Assembly: GCF_008801475.1 (NCBI RefSeq)
Contig: NZ_VZPP01000007.1
Location: 310,001 to 374,000 of the forward strand
Direction: 5' to 3'
DNA length: 64,000 bases
Source of the DNA: Pseudomonas moorei
GTDB taxonomy: Bacteria; Pseudomonadota; Gammaproteobacteria; Pseudomonadales; Pseudomonadaceae
Below the pieces are notes generated by a model, which was not told the DNA's origin, did no database searches, and was given only the letters and a program-made list of their open reading frames with translations. The position numbers were made by a program, and so were the translations under genes. Positions 1-8,775 of this stretch are shown piece by piece (the first letter of the stretch is position 1; every line of letters begins with the position of its first letter).

Positions 1-456
1 CTGGTGGGCAAGCAGGAGATGTATATCCCCTACAACACCAACAAGGTGCAAACCGCCGCCAAGCCTGAAGACCTGTTCCTCGCGCATCACATGAATCCGG
101 ATTACGTGCGCTGGGAATTGCACCGGGTGTGGGTGGTCGAGGCGGACCTGGCACCGGGCAAACGTCACCAGTTGCCGAAGGGCCGTTACTACCTGGACGA
201 GGACACCTGGCAGGCCATGCTGGGCGACCGCTGGGACGCCAACGGCCAGTTGGCCAAGACCCTGTGGTCGTTGCCGGCGGTCCTGCCGGACCTGCCCGCA
301 CAGGCGCAATTGTCTTCGGGCTTTTACGACCTGACCTCCGGCGCCTGGTTCATCCAGAACGTCTACACGGGCCTGCCCGAACAGTACGGCATGGTGGATC
401 GCTACAAGGCCTCCGAGTTTTCGCCGGCGGCGATGGCGGGTGCCGGGGTTCGTTGA
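1..456 (+). CDS. DUF1329 outer-membrane-associated protein, C-terminal part
   Basis: This is the 3' end of a gene whose start lies before the window; the frame is open from base 1. The 151 visible residues match the end of DUF1329 proteins (LolA/LolB-like beta fold), with the run NTNKVQ, a YVRWELHRVWVVEA strand, and a terminal YTGLPEQYGMVDRY segment. DUF1329 genes typically sit with DUF1302, Ycf48-like and MMPL genes, and the last two follow here in order, which supports the call. The complex is thought to help move hydrophobic compounds across the envelope. That role is inferred from context, and the specific substrate is unknown. Confidence 0.8.
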   Translation: MVGKQEMYIPYNTNKVQTAAKPEDLFLAHHMNPDYVRWELHRVWVVEADLAPGKRHQLPKGRYYLDEDTWQAMLGDRWDANGQLAKTLWSLPAVLPDLPAQAQLSSGFYDLTSGAWFIQNVYTGLPEQYGMVDRYKASEFSPAAMAGAGVR

Positions 457-514
457 GTCAGACCGGATCACGGTTCAAGGATCGTGATCCGGCTCACAGG
501 TTTCGAGGTCGGTA

Positions 515-1621
515 ATGAACAGAATCTGTCAGGTAGTGGGTCGGCTGATGTGGCTGGTGGCCCTGCCGTTGGCGATGCCGTTGAGCCTCGCCCATGGCGC
601 GGCGGTGACGGACGCGCTGAACACCCCGGCGATGCGGGCGCCGCAGGCACAGCATGCAGTGCTGCTGGACCTGGCTCGTGCGGGGACGCGATTGGTGGCG
701 GTGGGGGAGCGGGGCATCGTGCTGCTTTCCGATGACAATGGCAAAAGCTGGCGTCAGGCCGAGGTGCCGGTGTCGGTGAGTCTGACGGCGGTGCAGTTTA
801 TCGATGCCGATACGGGCTGGGCGGTCGGTCATGCCGGTGTCGTGCTCGTCTCCCGCGATGGGGGTGAACACTGGCGCTTGCAACTGGACGGAAACCGTGC
901 GGCGCAACTTGAGTTGCAAGCCGCCAGGCAGCAACTGTCCACCGCGAGCGATCCCGACGCAGCCGCCGCACGCGTGCAGACGGCTGAGCGGTTCGTCAGC
1001 GAAGGCCAGGACAAACCCTTCCTCGCACTCAAGTTCGTCGATGAGCTGCACGGCCTGATTGTCGGTGCCTACGGCCTGGCATTCCACACGGACGATGGTG
1101 GCCGCACCTGGCAGTCGTTGATGGGCCGAATCGACAATCCGATGGGGGCTCATCTGTATGCCATTGCGCGGCAGGGCGAGCACTGGTTTGTCGCGGGCGA
1201 GCAGGGTTATCTGGCCCGTTCCGACGATGCCGGCCAGTCGTTCATGGCGCTCCAGAGCCCCTATGCCGGCAGCTTCTTTGCCCTGCAGATCCGCGACGAC
1301 GGGACATTGCTGGCGGCGGGTCTGAAGGGCAACGCGTTTGTCTCCAACGACTTGGGCGAAAGCTTCCAGCCCGCACCGGTTGCACTGCCCGTTTCCTTCA
1401 GCGATGCCATTCGCACCGACGACGGCCAACTGCTGCTGGTCAATCAGAGCGGCGCGTTGTTTCGCACCAGTGGCCAGTCGGGTGCGTTTCTGAAGCCTTA
1501 CGGCCAACCACTCGGCATACCGGTCGCCAGCGTGGTCGAGGCCGCGGACGGCAGTCTGGTGCTGGCGGGTTTCACCGGTTTGGCGCGGGTTTCGCCGCCC
1601 ACCGCTATTGCTTCGGAGTGA
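515..1621 (+). CDS. Ycf48-like exported beta-propeller (BNR/Asp-box repeats)
   Basis: A 368-residue protein with an N-terminal signal peptide (about residues 1-28, ending near AHGA). The rest carries at least five Asp-box motifs of the form S/T-x-D-x-G-x-x-W/F: SDDNGKSW, SRDGGEHW, TDDGGRTW, SDDAGQSF and SNDLGESF. This is the pattern of the Ycf48/photosystem-II-assembly-factor-like propeller. In proteobacteria such proteins accompany DUF1329 and MMPL genes, as here. The start has GAGGT upstream. The gene ends just before the transporter ATG, with only a few bases between. It is probably a periplasmic or outer-membrane partner of the transporter; no enzymatic role is claimed. Confidence 0.8.
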   Translation: MNRICQVVGRLMWLVALPLAMPLSLAHGAAVTDALNTPAMRAPQAQHAVLLDLARAGTRLVAVGERGIVLLSDDNGKSWRQAEVPVSVSLTAVQFIDADTGWAVGHAGVVLVSRDGGEHWRLQLDGNRAAQLELQAARQQLSTASDPDAAAARVQTAERFVSEGQDKPFLALKFVDELHGLIVGAYGLAFHTDDGGRTWQSLMGRIDNPMGAHLYAIARQGEHWFVAGEQGYLARSDDAGQSFMALQSPYAGSFFALQIRDDGTLLAAGLKGNAFVSNDLGESFQPAPVALPVSFSDAIRTDDGQLLLVNQSGALFRTSGQSGAFLKPYGQPLGIPVASVVEAADGSLVLAGFTGLARVSPPTAIASE

Positions 1622-1625
1622 GGTT

Positions 1626-4100
1626 ATGACGCCATTCGACAACGCCACGGCCAGCCTGGCGAATTTTGATCCACGTTCGGGCTCGGTGGTGGAGCGCACG
1701 CTGTTCAATCATCGCCTGTGGGTGCTGCTGGTCTGTGTTCTGACCACCCTGGTGTTGGGTTATCAAGCGACGCGTATCGAGCTGAACGCCAGCTTCGAGA
1801 AGATGATTCCGACCCAACAGCCCTACATCGCCAATTACCTTGAGCACCAGCAACAGCTGAGCGGCCTGGGCAATGCCTTGCGCATTGTGGTGGCCAACCG
1901 GCATGGCGATATCTACGACGCCGAGTACCTGAAAACCCTGCAAGCCATGAGCGATAAGCTGTACCTGTTGCCCGGCGTAGACCGTGCGTACATGAAGTCC
2001 TTATGGACGCCGGCGACGCGCTGGGTGGCGGTGACTGAAGATGGCCTGGATGGCGGCCCGGTGATTCCCGATGACTACAGCGGCACCCCGGCCAACCTTG
2101 AAGCGTTGCGGCGAAATGTGCAGCGCTCCAACGAGCTGGGGCAACTGGTGGCGTATGACCAGACCTCAAGCATCATTTACGTGCCGCTGCTGGCCAACAC
2201 GGCCGATGGCCAACCGCTGAACTATTCGACCCTCTCGGATCAACTGGAGGCGCTTCGCAATACCTATCAAAACGACAGGATCGACATTCACATCACCGGT
2301 TTTGCGAAAAAAGTCGGCGACCTGATCGCTGGTTTGAAACAGATTCTGTTGTTCTTTGCCGTGGCGATCGTGATTACCACGGCGGTGCTCTTTTGGTACA
2401 CCCGCTGCCTGCGCAGCACCTTGCTGGTGGTGTTCTGTTCCCTGGTGGCGGTGGTCTGGCAGCTCGGTTTACTGCCATTGCTCAACTATCAACTGGACCC
2501 GTACTCGGTGCTGGTGCCGTTTTTGGTGTTCGCCATCGGCATGAGCCACGGCGCGCAAAAAATGAACGGCATCATGCAGGACATTGGCCGTGGCATGCAT
2601 CGGGTGGTGGCGGCGCGCTTCACGTTCCGACGCTTGTTCCTGGCCGGGCTGACGGCGCTGCTGTGTGATGCCGTGGGGTTCGCGGTGCTGATGCTGATCA
2701 AGATCCAGGTCATACAAGACCTCGCGGTGATCGCCAGTATTGGCGTGGCGGTGCTGATCTTCACCAATCTGATCCTGCTTCCCGTGCTGCTTTCCTACAT
2801 CGGCGTAACGCCCCGTGCAGCGCAACTGAGCCTCAAAAGCGAACAAACCGAACAGGCCGGCCAGCGTCGTCATGCCTTCTGGCGGTTCCTCGATCTGTTT
2901 ACCCGGCGTCGTTGGGCCAGCGTGTGTATCGCCATCAGCCTGGCCCTGGCGGCCGTCGGCTTTGCGGTCAGCCTGCAACTGAAAATCGGCGATCTCGACG
3001 CCGGTGCGCCGGAGTTGCGCGCAGACTCGCGCTACAACCTGGATGATGCGTTCCTCACCCGTCATTACGGTGCCAGCAGCGATCTGTTTGCAGTGATGGT
3101 CAAAACCCCGGCCAGCAGCTGCGCGCGGTACGACATCCTGGCCAAGGTGGATGCTCTGGACTGGCAACTGCGCGCCTTGCCGGGCGTGGATTCGACCAAC
3201 TCCCTGGCGCTGCTGAACCGGCGCATGCTGGTCGGCCTCAGCGAAGGCAACGCCAAGTGGTACGAGCTGCAGAACAACCAGGCGATGCTCAACATGATCA
3301 CCGCCAGCGCGCCCCGTGGCTTGTACAACGAAGATTGCAGCCTGCTGACGCTGTACGCCTATCTCACCGACCACAAGGCCGAGACCCTGACACGTCTGGT
3401 CGAGCACGTTGAGCAGTTTGCCGCGGCCAACAACACCGATGAAGTCCAGTTCCTGCTGGCGGCGGGCAATGCCGGTATCGAGGCCGCCACCAACATCGTG
3501 GTCAAGCAAGCCAACCGCGAGATGCTGTTCTGGGTGTATGGCGCGGTGATCCTGCTGTGCCTGATCACCTTTCGCTCCTGGCGCGCCACGCTGTGTGCGG
3601 TGATTCCGCTGATGGTCACGTCGATTCTCTGCGAAGCGCTGATGGTCTGGCTGAACATTGGCGTGAAGGTCGCCACGCTGCCGGTCATCGCCCTGGGCGT
3701 GGGCATCGGTGTCGACTACGCGCTGTACGTGATGAGCATTCTGCTCGGTCATCTGCGCCAGGGTGCGAGCCTGTCTGAAGCCTATTACCGGGCGCTGGTA
3801 TCGACCGGCAAGGTGGTGATGCTGACGGGCATCACCCTGGCCATTGGCGTGGCCACCTGGATTTTTTCACCGATCAAATTTCAGGCCGACATGGGCGTGC
3901 TGCTGGCCTTCATGTTTGTCTGGAACATGGTCGGTGCCCTGGTGTTGCTGCCGGCACTGGCGTACTTCCTGCTGCCGGCCCGCCGCTCGGCGGCCGGTGC
4001 CGTGGCACCCGTGAATGTGATCAATGTGTCAGAGCTTGCCAGTCCGGTGGCGGCTGACGTTCCTCACCTGTGCATCAAGGAGAGTTGCCATGTCCGTTGA
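1626..4100 (+). CDS. MMPL/RND-superfamily transporter
   Basis: An 824-residue inner-membrane protein built as two repeats. Each has one transmembrane helix, a large periplasmic domain and then five helices; the first cluster follows about residue 235, the second about residue 640. ALGVGIGVDYALYVMS in the second half is the usual RND helix-4 type segment with an acidic residue. The ATG at 1626 is preferred to an upstream in-frame TTG because it follows the previous stop directly with a GAGG sequence. The 3' end overlaps the next gene by 11 bp. The family moves lipids and other hydrophobic molecules. In DUF1329/Ycf48 loci it is linked to uptake of hydrophobic substrates, which is the inference here. 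Confidence 0.88.
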   Translation: MTPFDNATASLANFDPRSGSVVERTLFNHRLWVLLVCVLTTLVLGYQATRIELNASFEKMIPTQQPYIANYLEHQQQLSGLGNALRIVVANRHGDIYDAEYLKTLQAMSDKLYLLPGVDRAYMKSLWTPATRWVAVTEDGLDGGPVIPDDYSGTPANLEALRRNVQRSNELGQLVAYDQTSSIIYVPLLANTADGQPLNYSTLSDQLEALRNTYQNDRIDIHITGFAKKVGDLIAGLKQILLFFAVAIVITTAVLFWYTRCLRSTLLVVFCSLVAVVWQLGLLPLLNYQLDPYSVLVPFLVFAIGMSHGAQKMNGIMQDIGRGMHRVVAARFTFRRLFLAGLTALLCDAVGFAVLMLIKIQVIQDLAVIASIGVAVLIFTNLILLPVLLSYIGVTPRAAQLSLKSEQTEQAGQRRHAFWRFLDLFTRRRWASVCIAISLALAAVGFAVSLQLKIGDLDAGAPELRADSRYNLDDAFLTRHYGASSDLFAVMVKTPASSCARYDILAKVDALDWQLRALPGVDSTNSLALLNRRMLVGLSEGNAKWYELQNNQAMLNMITASAPRGLYNEDCSLLTLYAYLTDHKAETLTRLVEHVEQFAAANNTDEVQFLLAAGNAGIEAATNIVVKQANREMLFWVYGAVILLCLITFRSWRATLCAVIPLMVTSILCEALMVWLNIGVKVATLPVIALGVGIGVDYALYVMSILLGHLRQGASLSEAYYRALVSTGKVVMLTGITLAIGVATWIFSPIKFQADMGVLLAFMFVWNMVGALVLLPALAYFLLPARRSAAGAVAPVNVINVSELASPVAADVPHLCIKESCHVR

Positions 4101-5352
4101 GCCCGTTGTTGAAGGCACTGCCCAATTAGCCGGACGGCAAGCGGGGATGGCGCAATCGCTGTTGCTGCTGCTGGGAAGTTGCCTGCCGGTATTGGGCGCG
4201 GTATTGCTGGCGCCGGTGTTGCCGCGCATGCAGGCGCATTTCAGCGATGTCGCCGGCAGCGCCGTGCTGGTTCCGGTTGTGCTGACCTTGCCGGCGTTGG
4301 TGATCGCGCTGTTGGCGCCTTTTGCCGGGATGATCGCTGATCGCCTCGGTCGCAAGCCGCTGTTGCTGGCGAGCATGTGTCTGTACGTCCTCTGCGGGGT
4401 GCTGCCGCTGTGGCTTGATTCGCTTCAGGCCATCGTCCTTAGCCGGGCCGGGATCGGCCTGGCCGAGGCGGGCATCATGACCTGCTGCACCACGCTGATG
4501 GGCGACTATTACAGCGGTCGCAGGCGTGAACGGTTGTTCGCCTTGCAGATGGTCGCGACGTCGCTGTCCGCTGCGGTGTTTATCGCGGTAGGTGGCTTTC
4601 TCGGCCAGAACGACTGGCGCACGCCTTTTGCGTTGTATGCAGTGGGTCTGATCTTCCTGCCACTGATGGCCTGGCAGCTTTGGGAACCCCAGGCCCGCGC
4701 GGCGGCTGCGCAACCGGTGCCGCCCTTGGCGCCCGGAGCATTTCCTTGGCGCGCGCTCACACCCCTGTACGCATTGGCGCTGCTGGCGGGTTTGAGTCTG
4801 TTCATCGTGCCGGTGCAGGCCGGTTATCTCCTCAACTTGTTGCGCGTGGATGCTCCGCAGCAAATCGGTATGACCATGGGCGCCAATCAGCTGGGCGTGC
4901 TTGTCGGTGCGCTGGGCTTCCGTTTGTTCAGCGGCCTGCGTAGGCCACACGTGCTGTTGATTGCCTATGCGCTGGCGGGGGTTGGCGGCTTGTTGATGTC
5001 CGACGCCTTGAGCCATGTGCAAGTGGTGGTTGCCGTGCTGATCAATGGCCTGGGCATCGGCTTGATGCTGCCCACGTTGATCACCTGGATCATGGCGCAA
5101 GTCAATTTCCACCAGCGCGGAAGGGCTTCGGGTTGCTTCACCGCCGCCATCTTCGCCGGTGAATTCATCAGCCCGCTGGTCGTGCTGGGCATCACCCAGG
5201 GCGTTGCCATGGCGCTGCCGCATGCGTTGGCAATCGTCGGCGGGCTGCAATTGCTGGTGGCGGTGTTTTGTCTGGCGGTGCCCAGGCTCGGTGGACGGTT
5301 GGTCGATGCCAACGTTGTGGTCGGTGGCACCCCCACCGGCAATGGAAACTGA
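4090..5352 (+). CDS. MFS transporter
   Basis: A 420-residue, twelve-helix major facilitator. Motif A is visible in the first half as GMIADRLGRKPLL, near residue 75, and the second half shows a weaker copy. The ATG at 4090 lies inside the end of the RND gene, so the two are translationally coupled. It follows the MMPL gene and precedes the cupin and hydrolase genes, suggesting import of a catabolic intermediate or export of a product. The substrate cannot be told from sequence. The short hydrophilic tail (about 20 residues) is unremarkable. Confidence 0.85.
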   Translation: MSVEPVVEGTAQLAGRQAGMAQSLLLLLGSCLPVLGAVLLAPVLPRMQAHFSDVAGSAVLVPVVLTLPALVIALLAPFAGMIADRLGRKPLLLASMCLYVLCGVLPLWLDSLQAIVLSRAGIGLAEAGIMTCCTTLMGDYYSGRRRERLFALQMVATSLSAAVFIAVGGFLGQNDWRTPFALYAVGLIFLPLMAWQLWEPQARAAAAQPVPPLAPGAFPWRALTPLYALALLAGLSLFIVPVQAGYLLNLLRVDAPQQIGMTMGANQLGVLVGALGFRLFSGLRRPHVLLIAYALAGVGGLLMSDALSHVQVVVAVLINGLGIGLMLPTLITWIMAQVNFHQRGRASGCFTAAIFAGEFISPLVVLGITQGVAMALPHALAIVGGLQLLVAVFCLAVPRLGGRLVDANVVVGGTPTGNGN

Positions 5353-5365
5353 ACGAGGATTTTTC

Positions 5366-5947
5366 ATGCAAGCGCTTCCTGAATTCAAACGCGTGGTCAC
5401 CGGCCACAACGCACAAGGCCAGGCGATCGTCGCCAGCAACGGGCCGACGCCGAATGTGTTCCCTCTGTTGGCCGTGCCCGGCACGGTCTTTCATGAGCTG
5501 TGGAACAGCAGCACCAGCCCGGCTGTGCTGGATAACGCCAGTGATCCCGGCAGCAAACCCTTGCAACTGAGCCCCGGACCGCAGGGCAGCGTGATTCGTG
5601 TGGTGGACATTCCACCGGACAGCGTGCAGAACCAGGTCAGCGATGAAAGTGCCGCGGCAGTGTTTGCTGAAATCGGTGAATCCCACGCCGGTACGGGCCA
5701 GGCCAACGCCCGGCACAAACTGATGCACCGCACCGAAACCCTCGACTACGGGATCGTCACCGAGGGCGAAGTGTGGCTGGTGCTGGATGAGGAGGAAGTG
5801 CACCTCAAACGCGGTGACGTGGTGGTGCAACGCGGCACCAACCATGCCTGGAGCAATCGCACCGAGGCCATGGCGCGCATGGTCTTCATTCTTCTTGACG
5901 GGCGCTTCGCCCCTGAGCTGGGCACTGATCGGGGAGCCAAGGCATGA
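5366..5947 (+). CDS. Cupin-domain protein
   Basis: A 193-residue soluble protein with one cupin barrel in the C-terminal half. Cupin motif 1 is HRTETLDYGIVTEGEVWLVL, motif 2 is around RGDVVVQRGTNHAW, and the histidines and glutamate that normally hold the metal are largely present. The N-terminal half (PGTVFHELWNSS) resembles the cupins often found next to FAH-type hydrolases in aromatic catabolism. The start at 5366 is chosen over an upstream in-frame codon because that one lies inside the MFS gene and this one has GAGGA upstream. The stop overlaps the next start by 4 bp (ATGA), so it is part of the same operon. The enzymatic role is unproven. Confidence 0.8.
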   Translation: MQALPEFKRVVTGHNAQGQAIVASNGPTPNVFPLLAVPGTVFHELWNSSTSPAVLDNASDPGSKPLQLSPGPQGSVIRVVDIPPDSVQNQVSDESAAAVFAEIGESHAGTGQANARHKLMHRTETLDYGIVTEGEVWLVLDEEEVHLKRGDVVVQRGTNHAWSNRTEAMARMVFILLDGRFAPELGTDRGAKA

Positions 5948-6927
5948 AACTCGCCACTCTGAAAAACGGCAGCCGTGATGGCCGGCTGGTGATCGTCTCG
6001 CGGGACCTGAAGTGGGCGCTGGACGCCAGCCCGGTCGCGCTGACCTTGCAACAGGCCATTGAAAACTGGGACAGCGCCGAGCCGCGCTTGCAGGCACTGG
6101 CTGCCCGGCTGAATGCGCAGGAGGCACAAGAGGCGTTTACCTTTGACCCGGCCCAGGCGATGGCGCCGTTGCCGCGTGCCTATCAGTGGTGCGATGGCTC
6201 GGCATTCCTCAGCCATGGTGCGCTGATGCAAAAGGCTTTCAACCTTGACCCCATCGAAGGTGCCGAGCACACACCGCTGATGTACCAGGGCGCGGGTGAT
6301 GATTTCATCGGTGCAAACGACGATATCCCGCTGCCCAGCGAAAGCCAGGGCATCGACTTCGAAGGTGAGTATGGGGTGTTGGTCGATGACGTGCCCATGG
6401 GCTGTACAGCCGGGCAGGCGCTTCAACACATCAAGCTGATTCTGCAAGTCAACGATGTGAGTCTGCGGGCCCTGGCCCCACGGGAAATGACCACCGGATT
6501 TGGCTTTCTGCAAGCCAAGCCCTCATCCAGCTTCGCCCCGCTGGCCATTACACCGGACGAACTGGGCGATGCCTGGCGCGACGGTCGCGTGCATTTGCCC
6601 TTGCAGGTGCATTGGAACGGCGAGTGGTTCGGTCATCCCCATGGCGGGCAGATGACCTTCGGTTTTGGCCAGTTGATTGCCCATGCCGCGCTGACCCGCC
6701 GGTTGCGCGCCGGCACGCTGATTGGCTCGGGTACGGTCTCGAACGCCGAACGCGAGGCCGGATCGGCCTGCATTGCCGAGCGTCGCGCTATCGAGATGAT
6801 CGAGCATGGCGTCGCCAAAACCGGCTACATGCGTTTTGGTGACCGTGTGCACATGGAGGTGCTGGGTAACGACGGGCAGTCGTTGTTTGGTGCAATCAAT
6901 CAACGTGTCGTCAAGGCCGGGTGCTAA
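5944..6927 (+). CDS. Fumarylacetoacetate hydrolase family protein
   Basis: A 327-residue protein with an N-terminal FAH extension and a C-terminal catalytic domain. The metal-binding region reads DFEGEYGVLVDD (E140 and E142), and later GTLIGSGTVSNAE and the R-x-x-E-MIEHG segments fit the family. FAH-type enzymes cleave C-C bonds in acylpyruvates and related diketo acids or hydrate oxo-dienoates. With the cupin before it and the cyclase-type hydrolase after it, a role late in ring or diketone degradation is likely, but the substrate is unknown. Translation is coupled to the cupin through an ATGA overlap. Confidence 0.85.
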   Translation: MKLATLKNGSRDGRLVIVSRDLKWALDASPVALTLQQAIENWDSAEPRLQALAARLNAQEAQEAFTFDPAQAMAPLPRAYQWCDGSAFLSHGALMQKAFNLDPIEGAEHTPLMYQGAGDDFIGANDDIPLPSESQGIDFEGEYGVLVDDVPMGCTAGQALQHIKLILQVNDVSLRALAPREMTTGFGFLQAKPSSSFAPLAITPDELGDAWRDGRVHLPLQVHWNGEWFGHPHGGQMTFGFGQLIAHAALTRRLRAGTLIGSGTVSNAEREAGSACIAERRAIEMIEHGVAKTGYMRFGDRVHMEVLGNDGQSLFGAINQRVVKAGC

Positions 6928-6937
6928 GGAGCGGCCT

Positions 6938-7942
6938 ATGCGTGTGTTGATTACCGGTGCCAACGGTTTTGTCGGGCGCGAATTGGTGCGCTGCCTGCTG
7001 GCGCGGGGCCGCCTGCGTGGTCAGGTCATCGACTCGTTGTTATTGCTCGATACCGAACTGCAAGGCGTGCCCCAGGATCCGCGTTTACGCCGACATTGCG
7101 GCAGCATTACCGATGCGGCCTTGATCCGCCGCGTTCTGGCCGATGGCATCGATGTCGTGTTCCACCTGGTGAGCATTGCCGGTGGCGCGGCGGAGGAGCA
7201 CTACGAACTGGGTTACCAGGTCAATCTGCTGGCCAGCCTGGAGTTACTCAACCAGCTGCGCAACAAAACGCTGCCGCCGGTGCTGGTGTACGCCAGCAGC
7301 GTGGCGGTGTACGGCGGCGATTTGCCGACGAAAATGACCGAACACGCCGAGCTGCGCCCGGAACTGTCCTATGGCACGCACAAAGCCATGGTCGAGCGTG
7401 CGGTGATCGACCTCGGCCGGCGCGCGGAAGTGGACGGCCGCGTGTTGCGTCTGCCGGGCATCGTTGCGCGCCCACGTGAACCCAATGGCTTGCGCTCGGC
7501 CTTCATGAGCGACTTGTTGCGTTCATTTGCCGAGGGCGAGGCTTATCGTTGCCCGGTTTCGGAGCAGGCAACGGCCTGGTGGATGTCGGCACGCTGCTGT
7601 GTGAACAACCTGATTCATGCCGCCGAACTCAATGGCGTCGAGCCTGGATCGCAGCGTGTCTGGCAGTTGCCGGTGCTGCATCTGTCCATTGCCCAGGTGG
7701 TCGATGCATTGGCGGCGAGTTATGGGCAGGAGCGCCGCAGCCTTGTCAGCTATGCCCCGGACGCCCACCTGGAAGCGCTCTTCGGGCGTCTGCCACCCCT
7801 GAAAACCCCGCTGGCGCGCGCTGCCGGCTTCAGCCATGACGGCAATGCCGCAGCGCTGATCCGCAACGCTCTGAATCCCGCCACCCCACGACACTTGTCG
7901 CTCACTGGAGACAGCCTGTATGTCGCAACCAACCCAGACTAA
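6938..7942 (+). CDS. NAD-dependent epimerase/dehydratase (extended SDR, DenD-like)
   Basis: A 334-residue extended short-chain dehydrogenase. The nucleotide-binding motif TGANGFVG is at residues 6-13, and the catalytic region has YASSVAVYGG followed by SYGTHKAM (Y-x3-K). The substrate-domain segments LRLPGIVARPREPNG and the W-S-type AWWMSARCCVNNLIHA are reminiscent of D-erythronate dehydrogenase-like members. The ATG at 6938 follows GGAG; an in-frame upstream start inside the FAH gene is rejected. The 3' end overlaps the cyclase gene by 23 bp. It probably oxidises or epimerises a sugar-acid-like or hydroxy-acid intermediate; the precise substrate is not readable. Confidence 0.8.
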   Translation: MRVLITGANGFVGRELVRCLLARGRLRGQVIDSLLLLDTELQGVPQDPRLRRHCGSITDAALIRRVLADGIDVVFHLVSIAGGAAEEHYELGYQVNLLASLELLNQLRNKTLPPVLVYASSVAVYGGDLPTKMTEHAELRPELSYGTHKAMVERAVIDLGRRAEVDGRVLRLPGIVARPREPNGLRSAFMSDLLRSFAEGEAYRCPVSEQATAWWMSARCCVNNLIHAAELNGVEPGSQRVWQLPVLHLSIAQVVDALAASYGQERRSLVSYAPDAHLEALFGRLPPLKTPLARAAGFSHDGNAAALIRNALNPATPRHLSLTGDSLYVATNPD

Positions 7943-8714
7943 ACGTCGCCTGGTGGATCTTTCGGTCACCCTGGACAACAACCCCTACACGGACCCACCA
8001 CCGCTGTTGCCGAAGATCGATTACATGGACCACCAGCAGGGATGGCCGGAAATGGCTGCCATGTTCCCCGGCTTGCAACTGGAACAGATGCCGGGCAAGG
8101 AGTCGTGGGCGGCCGAGCGATTGCAGATCACCACCCACAGCGGGACGCACATGGACGCGCCCTGGCATTACGCCTCGACTACCGATGGCGGGCAGCCTGC
8201 GTTTGGCATTGACGAGTTGCCGCTGGATTGGTGCCTGCAACCGGGGGTGAAGCTGGACTTTCGGCATTTGCCGGACGGGCATGTGGTGACGGCCGATGAG
8301 ATCGAAGCCGAACTGGCGCGCATTGATCATGTCTTGCAGCCGCTGGAGATCGTGCTGATCAACACCCGTGCCGGCGCCCTGTTTGGTCAGCCGGGCTATC
8401 TGGATGCCGGCGTCGGTATTGGCCGGCAAGCCACCCTGTATCTGTTGGAACGCGGTGTGCGGGTCGTGGGCACCGATGCCTGGAGCTGGGACGCGCCGTT
8501 CAAATACACCCGCGAACGTTTTGCCGCTGACGGTGATGCCTCGATCATTTGGGAAGGGCACAAGGCCGGGCGCGATATCGGTTATGGGCAAATGGAAAAA
8601 CTCGCCAACCTCGACGTGTTGCCGGCGAGCGGATTCCTGGTGTCCTGCTTCCCTTACAAAATCAAGCATGCGTCGGCAGGTTTTGTTCGCGCGGTGGCGA
8701 TATTCGAAGCGTAA
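7920..8714 (+). CDS. Cyclase-family metal hydrolase (kynurenine formamidase-like)
   Basis: A 264-residue protein of the cyclase/KynB fold. The diagnostic metal-binding motif HSGTHMDAPWHY is present near residue 77, and DLSVTLDNN at the N-terminus matches the family start. Members hydrolyse formamides, isatin or cyclic amides, or act on diketones; longer variants like this one often occur in catabolic clusters. It starts inside the preceding epimerase gene (23 bp overlap), so it belongs to the same operon. A 61-bp gap separates it from the sulfatase. The substrate is not identifiable. Confidence 0.82.
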   Translation: MSQPTQTKRRLVDLSVTLDNNPYTDPPPLLPKIDYMDHQQGWPEMAAMFPGLQLEQMPGKESWAAERLQITTHSGTHMDAPWHYASTTDGGQPAFGIDELPLDWCLQPGVKLDFRHLPDGHVVTADEIEAELARIDHVLQPLEIVLINTRAGALFGQPGYLDAGVGIGRQATLYLLERGVRVVGTDAWSWDAPFKYTRERFAADGDASIIWEGHKAGRDIGYGQMEKLANLDVLPASGFLVSCFPYKIKHASAGFVRAVAIFEA

Positions 8715-8775
8715 GCGCTGCGCTGGGCAAGTAACGAAATCAACGCTCCTCGATGAACACAATAAGAGAGAAAAC

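Noticed and set aside
494..1708. 404-codon minus-strand frame opposite the Ycf48-like gene
   Set aside because: It mirrors a GC-rich gene with a signal peptide and Asp-box repeats; its text has low-complexity, arginine/histidine-rich runs and no domain.
2469..3752. 427-codon minus-strand frame opposite the MMPL gene
   Set aside because: Shadow of the transporter; His/Gln/Asp-rich composition without a fold.
4126..5484. 452-codon minus-strand frame opposite the MFS gene
   Set aside because: Same kind of shadow; rich in His, Gln and Arg.
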